NCBI GenBank assembly: GCA_001872985.1
Contig: MNYA01000275.1
Location: 1 to 6,954, forward strand
DNA from: a bacterium CG2_30_54_10
Lineage (GTDB): Bacteria; Muiribacteriota; Ozemobacteria; Ozemobacterales; Ozemobacteraceae
Length of the DNA: 6,954 nucleotides
Direction of reading: 5' to 3'
In this document: piece after piece, positions 1 through 5,581 of the stretch
Layout of the letters: each line of letters opens with the position of its first letter
Numbering within the stretch: the stretch's first letter is position 1
Program-made: the position numbers and the translations under genes
Notes under the pieces: generated by a model
What the model was told of the DNA's origin: nothing
What the model saw: the letters and a program-made list of their open reading frames with translations, nothing else
The model's database searches: none

Positions 1-18
1 TTGAGCAGATAGGATTTT
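1..18 (+). repeat. Tail of a dispersed palindromic repeat, cut by the window edge
   Basis: The first bases TTGAGCAGATAGGATTT match, with one difference, TTGAGCAGATACGATTT at 6614-6630. They also resemble the sequence after the T-run in the two full copies (143-155 and 2042-2054). The window therefore probably starts inside the 3' end of another copy, whose stem-loops lie to the left. Only the tail is visible, so this rests on short similarity. Confidence 0.45.
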
Positions 19-23
19 GCGCA

Positions 24-150
24 TCATCTCAATAATCCGGGGGGGCATGAGAGCGCACCGGAGGGTGCAAAGCGCCCGACCGCAGGGGATGAGCCTCGCG
101 AATTTACTTCGCGAGGCGGAGGGGGGCGCGTGCCCCCCTTTATTGAGAAG
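24..150. repeat. Palindromic structured repeat, copy 1
   Basis: This stretch aligns along its whole length with 1911-2061. The ends form an 8-bp inverted repeat, CTCAATAA (28-35) and TTATTGAG (140-147). Inside are a perfect 10-bp hairpin with a 5-nt loop (93-102 with 108-117) and an 8-bp GC hairpin with a GCGT loop (120-127 with 132-139) followed by TTTATT. A smaller stem is possible at GCACC/GGTGC (56-70). The order of motifs is the same as in copy 2, and the stems change in a compensatory way between copies. It resembles a MITE or REP-type non-coding element; no transposase is present. A short reading frame starting at 47 is an artefact of the repeat. Confidence 0.8.
120..143 (+). terminator. 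Terminator-like GC hairpin at the end of repeat copy 1
   Basis: AGGGGGGC, a GCGT loop and GCCCCCCT form a perfect 8-bp stem followed by TTTATT. It sits where copy 2 also carries a stem followed by a T-run, so it is part of the repeat. Its T-run is interrupted, so termination efficiency is uncertain, and a second strong terminator follows about 80 bp later. Confidence 0.5.
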
Positions 151-216
151 TTACACGCTAGCGGTCTCACTGCCCTGGGTTCGGATGCCTTGCGCCCTTG
201 GTCGGTGCGCACGCTG

Positions 217-251
217 AAACAATGGGGGCCTTCGGGCCCCCCATTGTTTTT
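217..251 (+). terminator. Strong intrinsic terminator with UUCG tetraloop
   Basis: AAACAATGGGGGCC (217-230), loop TTCG (231-234) and GGCCCCCCATTGTTT (235-249) pair almost perfectly, with one extra C bulged, and the run of T continues to 251. The C(UUCG)G cap is a well-known very stable tetraloop. It reads on the + strand and ends a transcript coming from left of the window, isolating the gene at 417. The reverse strand also offers a stem with an A-run partner, so weak bidirectional action is possible. Confidence 0.85.
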
Positions 252-416
252 CCCCGAGGCTAATCAAACTTCTTCCTCATGCCGATTAAGACCGCATGGA
301 TGACGTTCCGGCACATCAGAGCCCGTCGCAATACGCAAAATCGGCTTCCATGGATAATCGATCGGAAGTCGGAAGCGGTGGTTCGTAATGGATTTGCCAA
401 CGTGAAGGAGCCCGGC
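252..416 (+). other. Leader region of the beta-barrel gene, no clear promoter
   Basis: This stretch separates the terminator from the chosen start of the next gene. It stays open in frame with that gene from an ATG at 279, but the encoded residues are basic with no recognisable pattern, and no ribosome binding site precedes 279. A promoter should lie here because the terminator is just upstream, yet I see no convincing -35/-10 pair. Confidence 0.4.
405..410 (+). promoter_or_regulatory. Ribosome binding site deciding the start at 417
   Basis: AAGGAG lies 6 nt before ATG 417, an almost ideal Shine-Dalgarno and spacing. It favours 417 over the in-frame ATG at 279, and the resulting protein begins directly with a signal peptide. 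Confidence 0.85.
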
Positions 417-1871
417 ATGAACAGAAAACTTTTCTTCCTCGGCCTCGCTGCCTGCTCAGTGATCCTTACTACCGGCTGGACGCAAGATTACATTCAGTCC
501 GGCACGCAAGCTCAATTGCGCAGTTCCGGGTTCAGCAATGCCTTTATTAACACTGCCACGCAACGGTCAGTGGACCCCTATCGGGTTATTTCAGACCCTC
601 CATCGGTCTACGCCCAGCAGGATGAGCTGCCTGCCGGGCAGGCTTCGGGAGCTGCGGAAGGTGGTAACTCAGATTCAACCCTCCCACCGATCCCACGCCC
701 CCCGGAAGATGCCCAACCCGCCCCCGCCGGAGGTGGGGAAGTCGTTTTGACCACTCCCGGTGCGCAGCCGCCGGCAGAGAGTCCATCGGTTGTCGTCGCT
801 CCTCCCGCGCCTGCGTCCGAGACGAAAAAGAACGGAAAGGGCAAGAAAAGCAGCAGCTCGAAAAAATCCAAGAAAAAATCCCGGAAGTCTTCTGCTCCCG
901 TAGTTTCAAGTCAAGATTACCCGCCGAACCTTCCATCTTTCCCCCAGCCCTATGGCGGTGGCCAGGAAATCTATTCCCAGGATCCGCTTCAGCTCCCCCC
1001 AGTTGCCAATCTGCCCGAACCTTCGCGGACGACGCTGCCTCCGATTACGCGTGATGCAATGATGACCGCTCCGCTCGGCGAGGCTATATCACGGGTTCTG
1101 GCGTGCAACGCCATGGGATTGACCGGCCTTCTTGTGACCACATCCGCCGATGTAAGTCGGGAGGGTTCGTTCAAAACCGGGTTCCATTCCAGTTGGTTTG
1201 CGCTTGACCGTGTCTACGACAGGGTTCTGGCCAGTGGCGAAAGCGGAGACGTTCTCGAAATTCCACTTTTCTTCAATTATGCGGTAACGAACGACCTTGA
1301 GTTTGCTTTCAGTCTTCCGATCATGAATTACACCATCAAATCGAGAATACTCTGGAGCAAAGATTTCCGGGAATCCGGGACAGGTGACGCCAAATTTTCC
1401 TTCAAATACCGCGTTTTCGACAATCCCCAATATCAGATGCGCGGCGCATTCGGGCTTGGATTCAAGTTCCCCACCGGTTCTGACCAGAAGGGCCTGGGAA
1501 CCGGCAAGACTGATTTCGAGATCTATACCGCATTCAGCAAGAACTTCGAGCAGCTCATCGCCCACCTGAACCTCGGATACATAATGACCGGTGACCCCAA
1601 CACCCAGTTCTACCCCGACGGGCTTGCTGACATCTTCTATTACAACATCGGGCTCGAATATCCCCACAACCATAATGTCACCGTGATGACGGAAATCAAC
1701 GGCCAGGACTGGGGTTCTGAAGGACTTCGGATCGATGTGACACCTGGCCTTCGATACACGCCAACAGAGAACTTTGCATTTGAGATCGGCGTTCCGATCG
1801 CGGTCACGAATGACCAGCGATATGGCTACAATTATCGCGTGGTTTTCGGTATAACCTCCTTTTTCAAATGA
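417..1871 (+). CDS. Secreted protein with Pro/Lys-Ser-rich linker and C-terminal outer-membrane beta-barrel-like domain
   Basis: The 484-residue protein starts with a basic N-region (MNRK) and a hydrophobic signal-like core (residues 5-20). Residues 54-136 are rich in Pro, Ala and Gly, and 137-159 are almost entirely Lys and Ser. A second Pro-rich stretch follows to about 214. From about 237 to the end, alternating amphipathic strands with aromatic residues appear, with motifs such as GDAKFSFKYRVF, GFKFPTGS and NLGYIMTGDP, ending in Phe-Phe-Lys. This pattern resembles the putative outer-membrane transporter group annotated as MetA-pathway of phenol degradation; the name does not imply a role in phenol use. 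Inference: a periplasmic linker, possibly contacting an anionic surface such as peptidoglycan or LPS, attached to a barrel of 10-12 strands. The start is set by AAGGAG at 405-410. The gene stands alone between a terminator and a repeat. Substrate unknown; family placement moderate. Confidence 0.8.
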   Translation: MNRKLFFLGLAACSVILTTGWTQDYIQSGTQAQLRSSGFSNAFINTATQRSVDPYRVISDPPSVYAQQDELPAGQASGAAEGGNSDSTLPPIPRPPEDAQPAPAGGGEVVLTTPGAQPPAESPSVVVAPPAPASETKKNGKGKKSSSSKKSKKKSRKSSAPVVSSQDYPPNLPSFPQPYGGGQEIYSQDPLQLPPVANLPEPSRTTLPPITRDAMMTAPLGEAISRVLACNAMGLTGLLVTTSADVSREGSFKTGFHSSWFALDRVYDRVLASGESGDVLEIPLFFNYAVTNDLEFAFSLPIMNYTIKSRILWSKDFRESGTGDAKFSFKYRVFDNPQYQMRGAFGLGFKFPTGSDQKGLGTGKTDFEIYTAFSKNFEQLIAHLNLGYIMTGDPNTQFYPDGLADIFYYNIGLEYPHNHNVTVMTEINGQDWGSEGLRIDVTPGLRYTPTENFAFEIGVPIAVTNDQRYGYNYRVVFGITSFFK

Positions 1872-1910
1872 TCTGAAAATACGAGACTGAAGCGATTTGC
1901 CAGATGAGAC

Positions 1911-2061
1911 CTTTGAAGGTATCACCTCAATGATTCGGGGGAAGTATGAAAGCAAACCGGAGGGCGCAAAGCGCACGACCGCGGGGAGTGAGGCACGCGA
2001 ATTCACTTCGCGTGCCGAGAGGGGGCGCGTTTCCCCTCTTTTTGACAAGATACCTTTGAAG
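1911..2061. repeat. Palindromic structured repeat, copy 2
   Basis: This is the second full copy of the element at 24-150. Its ends extend the palindrome: CTTTGAAGGTATC (1911-1923) pairs with GATACCTTTGAAG (2049-2061) at all but two positions. A perfect 10-bp hairpin (1992-2001 with 2007-2016) matches the one in copy 1 in location and loop size, but two of its base pairs are exchanged. A last hairpin at 2018-2039 ends in a T-run. The central stretch GGCGCAAAGCGC is shared with copy 1 apart from one base. It lies 40 bp after the stop codon of the barrel gene, a usual position for such elements. Confidence 0.82.
2018..2043 (+). terminator. Terminator formed by the end of repeat copy 2
   Basis: AGAGGGG (2018-2024) pairs with CCCCTCT (2033-2039), followed by TTTT. 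It lies about 150 nt after the stop codon of the barrel gene on the same strand, with no closer candidate, so the repeat probably supplies that gene's terminator. Stem of 7 bp with an 8-nt loop: moderate strength. Confidence 0.6.
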
Positions 2062-2070
2062 CATGTTAAG
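2042..2070 (+). promoter_or_regulatory. Weak promoter candidate for pqiAB
   Basis: A perfect -35-like TTGACA (2042-2047) is followed 17 nt later by GTTAAG (2065-2070), which matches only half of the TATAAT consensus. pqiA needs a promoter between the terminator at 2018-2043 and 2230, and this is the best pair I find. The -35 overlaps the repeat tail, so it may be chance. Confidence 0.25.
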
Positions 2071-2088
2071 GTTGTATGTTAAGGTTGT
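2063..2088 (+). repeat. 13-bp perfect tandem duplication
   Basis: ATGTTAAGGTTGT occurs twice without a gap, immediately after repeat copy 2 and before the cloverleaf element. It may be a slippage product or a junction scar; no function is evident. Confidence 0.8.
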
Positions 2089-2117
2089 TAATAACTCAGG
2101 CTGCGTTGGAATGCCCG

Positions 2118-2175
2118 AAAAGTGGCGGAGGCTTGAGAGCCTCCCCTGCAGCGCCTTCCAGCCGCTGCCACTTTG
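2118..2175. repeat. Cloverleaf-like structured element upstream of pqiA
   Basis: An outer stem AAAGTGG/CCACTTT (2119-2125 with 2168-2174) encloses two perfect hairpins. These are GGAGGCT/AGCCTCC with loop TGAG (2127-2144) and GCAGCG/CGCTGC with a 9-nt loop (2148-2168, sharing C2168 with the outer stem). Together they form a three-way junction of about 56 nt. It is not a tRNA: there is no acceptor end, anticodon arm or T-loop. The 10-mer AAAAGTGGCG recurs at 2253-2262, inside the start of pqiA. It could be a dispersed REP-like element or a leader RNA structure for pqiAB; a repeat is more likely given its surroundings. Confidence 0.65.
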
Positions 2176-2220
2176 GGTCGCCATATTGCGCGAAGGTCAC
2201 GCCCCTTTGAGGCCGTCCCG

Positions 2221-2239
2221 TCTGTCAGGATGCCGGAGT
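2221..2239 (+). repeat. 19-bp direct repeat, left copy flanking pqiAB
   Basis: TCTGTCAGGATGCCGGAGT here and TCTGTCAAGATGCCGGAGT at 4475-4493 differ at one base. This copy covers the proposed start codon of pqiA; the other lies 25 bp after the pqiB stop codon. The flanks beyond the 19 bp do not match. Confidence 0.65.
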
Positions 2240-2871
2240 CTCGAAAATACTTAAAAGTGGCGCCACCTTCTGAGATTCTCAGATCCTGTAGCTGCTGCGG
2301 GCTGATACAGCTTGTTCCAGCACCGGTCGGCAGTCGGCTTCCCGTTTGCGGACGCTGCGGAATGAGTTTCCCCGACAGGAGTGAGTCCCGGCGACGCAGG
2401 GCCCGAACCATAGCTTGTTCCTTGGCTGCTGTAATTCTTTTCCCATTGGCGATCTGGCTCCCGGTTCTTCGCCTGGAAAGGTTCGGGCATGTCTATGAGA
2501 CCGGGATTCTCCGTGGTTGCTTCGACCTTTGGGGTGATGGCCATGTCGTACTGGCCGGGGTCGTGTTTCTATGTTCGCTTGTCATTCCTGTTTTCAAACT
2601 GTTTGGTATCCTACTGGTAACCGGACGGTTCTTCCCAGTCTCAAGACGGTTCCGCGCGGCCTCATTTCGTTTCATCGATTTGATCGGCCGTTGGGGAATG
2701 CTCGATGTTTTCCTCGTCGCGGTTCTTGTCGCCGCCGTAAAGCTTGGGAACATGCTTGAAGTTCATCCTGGGAGCGGTGCGATGGTTTTTACCCTTTGCG
2801 TAACGTTGAGCCTTGCTTCCTCAGCCTTCTTCGACCCTCACTCGATATGGAGCGAATCTGAAAGTGAGTGA
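2230..2871 (+). CDS. pqiA: PqiA-family inner-membrane protein (single PqiA domain)
   Basis: PqiA proteins are multi-pass inner-membrane partners of PqiB in MCE-type lipid transport between the membranes; their exact task is unsettled. From ATG 2230 the protein has 213 residues. A rubredoxin-like zinc site is visible as CSCC (20-23) and CGRC (40-43). A basic stretch follows, then four membrane segments near 60-79, 105-129, 156-173 and 182-201. The motif GRWGMLDVFLVAVLVA, with the conserved W-x-MLDVF core, is typical of the family. E. coli PqiA carries two such modules; this one has one, as in YebS/PqiA-like single-domain relatives. The start is uncertain: the only Shine-Dalgarno-like sequence, AGG, touches the ATG, and upstream in-frame TTG 2173 lies inside a structured repeat. 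The stop codon overlaps the proposed GTG start of pqiB, which indicates translational coupling. Confidence 0.9.
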   Translation: MPESRKYLKVAPPSEILRSCSCCGLIQLVPAPVGSRLPVCGRCGMSFPDRSESRRRRARTIACSLAAVILFPLAIWLPVLRLERFGHVYETGILRGCFDLWGDGHVVLAGVVFLCSLVIPVFKLFGILLVTGRFFPVSRRFRAASFRFIDLIGRWGMLDVFLVAVLVAAVKLGNMLEVHPGSGAMVFTLCVTLSLASSAFFDPHSIWSESESE

Positions 2872-4450
2872 ACCCTCGAAGATGAATAGCTCGTGTCCCA
2901 AGTCGGAAGTCAGGAGCCAGAAGCCAGGGGTCAGAAACCCCACCAGGGAAGACGGTGGTGACCGCTCTGACCTCCCTCTCCCGCTTTCGGGAGAGGCTGT
3001 GGAAGAGGTCGAGGAAGAAAATGCGGGTGCGGGTGCGGGCAAGAGTGAGAATTTCCGCTTTCCCCGCGCGACATTCACGGAGGATCTTCGCCAGACACGG
3101 CTTTGGATTCTTCCGGCGCTGGCACTCCTTTTGACGCTTGGATTGGCTTTTCAGGCGTTTTCCCAAGGTCCGATCCCAATAGTAGTGCATTTTCGGGAAG
3201 GGCATGGAATCAAACCGGGGGATGCAGTAAAGTTTCGAGGCATAGATGTAGGGAAGGTTTCCACCGCGCTTCTTTCCACGGATTTGCAGGAAATAATTCT
3301 TTGCCTCGAAATCGAATCTGGACTGACCAGCCTTGTTTCCCAGGGAAGCAGTTTCTGGATTGTACATCCTCGGGCGGGCTTGTACGGTGTTCAGGGTCTG
3401 GAAACGATCATTGGGCCTCGCTATATCGGGGTATCCCCGGGGCAGGGCTCTTTTCAGCCCGAGTTCATAGGTTTGGAGGAAGCCCCGATTCAGGAAAACC
3501 CGGCCGGGGGGCTCGAAATCGTTCTTCAGGCCGACTTCCGCGGAAGTCTTCGACCCGGCGCACCCGTTCATTATCGGCAGGTGCCGATCGGATCGGTGGT
3601 ATCTGTCGGGTTGGCCCCGGACTCGGTTTCCGTTGAGATAAGAGTCTGGATCGAACCCCGGTTTGTCGGCCTCATCAGAGAAAGCACCCGCTTCTGGAAT
3701 GCCAGTGGCCTGGTACTGGATTTCGGACTGTTAAAGGGATTTTCATTTGATATGGAGTCGATTCAGACCTTGCTGGCAGGCGGAATCTGTCTGGCCACTC
3801 CAGACAATTCCGGAAACCCGGTCACACACGGTCATCGTTTCACTCTTTGTGCAAAACCTGAATTGGATTGGCTCGCCTGGCATCCGGCGCTTTGGTTGGG
3901 AGACAGCCTGCTGCCGGCGGGTGCAAGTTTGCCGGCGACTATTCGGATTCAGGCATCCTGGACGGATAAACGTCTTGGCGGATTGTGGCAGGAAGCACGT
4001 CTCCGGCGTGGGTGGGCTCTTCCGCTTCCCGGCGGACTTGTTTGTCCCGCCGATTTGTGCTCGATTCCCGGTGATCCTGGCAGGAAACCCGCTTTACAGG
4101 CGTTGGGGCGGAGCCTGAAGATTCCAACCACCCCGGTCTGGGCCTCGACGCAGCTGGCGATGCTTCCGGACGCTTCCCTGCCGAACCCATGGCCCATGAA
4201 AGGTCTGCGCCGACCGGCCTCTCCCGAGGACTGTTGCGCGGTCGGCGACCCGCTCATTCCTCCGATCCCATTGCAGGCAAACCGGCTGCGGCCGGCGCCG
4301 GATGGAACCTGGCTGGTCGACTCGGCCCTGGGACTTCCGGTGGCATGGCATGGCGCGGTAGTAATGTCTCGCGGCGATGGCAAAGTTCTGGGAATGCTTA
4401 TCGCCAAGCCCGGGGAACCGGTACGGGTGGCCTTGTACGACGGACCCTGA
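2864..4450 (+). CDS. pqiB: PqiB-like MCE-domain protein with two MCE domains and a divergent C-terminal domain
   Basis: PqiB proteins are anchored in the inner membrane and form an MCE-domain channel for phospholipids across the periplasm. From GTG 2864 (overlapping the pqiA stop) the protein has 528 residues. Residues 7-75 are low-complexity and encoded by repeat-type DNA. A membrane anchor follows at 78-99. MCE domain 1 (104-193) shows the signature KPGDAVKFRGIDVGKV and then SSFWIVHPRAG; MCE domain 2 (215-315) shows RPGAPVHYRQVPIGSV and STRFWNASGLVLD. E. coli PqiB has three MCE domains and a long coiled coil; here residues 321-528 contain neither. Instead there is a Trp/Pro-rich domain with GGLVCPADLC (390-399) and GDGKVLGMLIA (504-514). 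GGAG at 2849-2852 lies 11 nt before GTG 2864. ATG 2882 and GTG 2999 are alternative starts; the latter follows GGGAG inside a hairpin. No pqiC follows. Confidence 0.87.
   Translation: MSEPSKMNSSCPKSEVRSQKPGVRNPTREDGGDRSDLPLPLSGEAVEEVEEENAGAGAGKSENFRFPRATFTEDLRQTRLWILPALALLLTLGLAFQAFSQGPIPIVVHFREGHGIKPGDAVKFRGIDVGKVSTALLSTDLQEIILCLEIESGLTSLVSQGSSFWIVHPRAGLYGVQGLETIIGPRYIGVSPGQGSFQPEFIGLEEAPIQENPAGGLEIVLQADFRGSLRPGAPVHYRQVPIGSVVSVGLAPDSVSVEIRVWIEPRFVGLIRESTRFWNASGLVLDFGLLKGFSFDMESIQTLLAGGICLATPDNSGNPVTHGHRFTLCAKPELDWLAWHPALWLGDSLLPAGASLPATIRIQASWTDKRLGGLWQEARLRRGWALPLPGGLVCPADLCSIPGDPGRKPALQALGRSLKIPTTPVWASTQLAMLPDASLPNPWPMKGLRRPASPEDCCAVGDPLIPPIPLQANRLRPAPDGTWLVDSALGLPVAWHGAVVMSRGDGKVLGMLIAKPGEPVRVALYDGP
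2889..3050 (+). repeat. Dispersed-repeat DNA inside the 5' end of pqiB
   Basis: Three repeat types lie side by side within the reading frame. First is an imperfect tandem of AGTCGGAAGTCAGGAGCCAG type (2899-2933), of the kind that encodes KSEVRSQK-like peptides. Second is a perfect 9-bp hairpin, CCTCTCCCG, loop CTTT, CGGGAGAGG (2975-2996). Third is a short GGTGCG tandem near 3022-3040. Such sequences are normally intergenic. All keep the frame open and encode a disordered, charged segment before the membrane anchor. Confidence 0.65.
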
Positions 4451-4456
4451 CGTCAG
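4447..4456. repeat. 10-bp palindrome over the pqiB stop codon
   Basis: CTGACGTCAG is a perfect palindrome that includes the TGA stop at 4448-4450. It could be a protein site or chance. The space between the convergent genes is only 57 bp. Confidence 0.4.
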
Positions 4457-4474
4457 ACATTTCGTCAGGTTCAA

Positions 4475-4493
4475 TCTGTCAAGATGCCGGAGT
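4475..4493 (+). repeat. 19-bp direct repeat, right copy flanking pqiAB
   Basis: This is the partner of 2221-2239, identical except for one A/G difference and in the same orientation. It occupies the short space between pqiB and the convergent TPR gene. Confidence 0.65.
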
Positions 4494-4498
4494 TACGC

Positions 4499-4520
4499 TA
4501 TCGCGTTTTATTTCCGCGAT
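4499..4520. terminator. Weak hairpin between the convergent genes
   Basis: ATCGCG (4500-4505, with TATCGCG starting at 4499) pairs with CGCGAT (4515-4520) around a T-rich loop that contains the stop codon of the - strand gene. It is the only stem in the convergent junction. There is no T-run after it on either strand, so it is at best a weak bidirectional terminator. Confidence 0.25.
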
Positions 4521-5581
4521 CGGAAAAGCAATACCCCCCCGACCGCGCCAAGCAGGGCCATCTGCGCTAGAATCCCGCTCCACGTTTTTGCCTGGTCTGA
4601 AATCGAGGGCTGCGCAGGATGGTTATGACCATCATCATGCTCGGCCGACAGATTTTTAACCCCTGAAAGGTCAGGTGGTCCACCCGATTCCTCGGTGGGA
4701 GGTCGTAGAAGTGAGGGGGGGCCGGGTTCCAAAGATTTTGCTGCGCTTCCATTCACCGACTTCGCGAAAGAGGCAACGCCCGGCTCTTTCAGCAGATCCT
4801 CAGGAAGCGCCGGAACGGGTTGTCCAGCCGCGAACCGGCGCAGATACTCGCCGAGAAGCCCTTCAGTGGACTTCAGCTCGAGTCCTGCGGCAAGCCAAGC
4901 CTGCAATGCCTCTTCTTTTCGGCCTTGCTCAACAAGAAAACGAGCGCGGATAACCTGATAGTTAACCGGGTTGAGCACATCCCGAAAAACTGCGGCCGAT
5001 CCGACACGCCCGATCGAATCAAAGGCCCCATCAAGGTATCTGAGCGCGACCACCCTATTGTTTTCATGCCTCCGGTCATAACTATTAGCAAAGCCGTAAC
5101 AATAGGCGATCGTCGCGAAAAGTTCGTGAACGCGTGGATGAAGAGGGTTCGCGAGTATTCCGGCCTGCAGGAGGCGGATTCCATCGGTGAATCTGTCAAG
5201 ATACAAGGCAAGGTTCTCGCTCATGATCCCATAAGCATCGAAGTGGCGCGGGTTCAACCTGATCACCACCTCCAGGAGGGGCATGATCTCGGTGTTTGCC
5301 GCGTAACTTCCAGCCAGGAAAGCCCCGGGTTTGCGCCTGGATGGTCCAAAATGCATATACTCATCCACCCGGATCCAGAGGTAATCCGCCGCCAGATTCC
5401 GTATCTGCTCTGGAACGGCTTCAAGTGCCAGCTCACTGAATGATTCCACCTGATTTTCGAAAAAGTACAATCTCCAGAACTGGGCCTTGCCGCTCCATTG
5501 AATTGCGAAGGACAAAGTTAGCAGAAACGCAAGGACGAAAACCGGTCGGCAGAGCGTCGGATTTTTCGCGTCTGGGTTCAC
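4508..5581 (-). CDS. TPR-like protein with N- and C-terminal membrane segments
   Basis: I do not recognise a named gene. The 357-residue protein has a hydrophobic segment at 13-29 and a conserved-looking stretch LAADYLWIRVDEYMHFG (63-79). Helical-pair repeats of TPR type follow at about 96-165 (PLLEVVIRLNPRHFDAYG and partner helices) and 205-235 (EQGRKEEALQAWLAAG). A Pro/Ser/Gly-rich linker with a small His/Asp cluster, HDDGHNH (315-321), leads to a C-terminal membrane segment (336-353) and the basic tail RSRK. Such proteins scaffold complexes at the membrane; the loop between the two anchors probably faces the periplasm, but topology is inferred. The GTG start overlaps the permease stop (GTGA), and GGGAAGG lies 8 nt before it. 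Coupling to an ABC-2 permease suggests it works with that transporter. Confidence 0.85.
   Translation of the reverse strand: MNPDAKNPTLCRPVFVLAFLLTLSFAIQWSGKAQFWRLYFFENQVESFSELALEAVPEQIRNLAADYLWIRVDEYMHFGPSRRKPGAFLAGSYAANTEIMPLLEVVIRLNPRHFDAYGIMSENLALYLDRFTDGIRLLQAGILANPLHPRVHELFATIAYCYGFANSYDRRHENNRVVALRYLDGAFDSIGRVGSAAVFRDVLNPVNYQVIRARFLVEQGRKEEALQAWLAAGLELKSTEGLLGEYLRRFAAGQPVPALPEDLLKEPGVASFAKSVNGSAAKSLEPGPPSLLRPPTEESGGPPDLSGVKNLSAEHDDGHNHPAQPSISDQAKTWSGILAQMALLGAVGGVLLFRSRK

Noticed and set aside
17..217. Short + strand reading frame (66 codons) and the similar frame from 1946
   Set aside because: Both lie in the palindromic repeat. Their similarity is explained by the repeat, and differences between them are not concentrated at third codon positions.
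279..416. Upstream ATG 279 as start of the barrel protein
   Set aside because: No ribosome binding site, and it would bury the signal peptide behind 46 basic residues. ATG 417 has AAGGAG at ideal spacing.
417..455. Lipoprotein signal (LAAC, Cys13) in the barrel protein
   Set aside because: Only 12 residues precede the Cys and hydrophobic residues SVIL follow it, so the segment reads as the middle of an ordinary signal core.
1089..2048. 319-codon open frame on the - strand
   Set aside because: It is antisense to the barrel gene and extends through the repeat. It shows no family pattern, and the + strand protein has clear domain structure and a good start.
2118..2175. tRNA gene for the cloverleaf-like structure
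   Set aside because: Two internal hairpins only, no T-loop sequence, no anticodon arm of correct size and no acceptor end.
2173..2229. TTG 2173 as start of PqiA
   Set aside because: It lies in the closing arm of the cloverleaf element, has no ribosome binding site, and adds residues not expected before the CxxC site.
4820..5443. 207-codon + strand frame
   Set aside because: It is antisense to the TPR gene, which has a good ribosome binding site, coupling to the permease and recognisable repeats.
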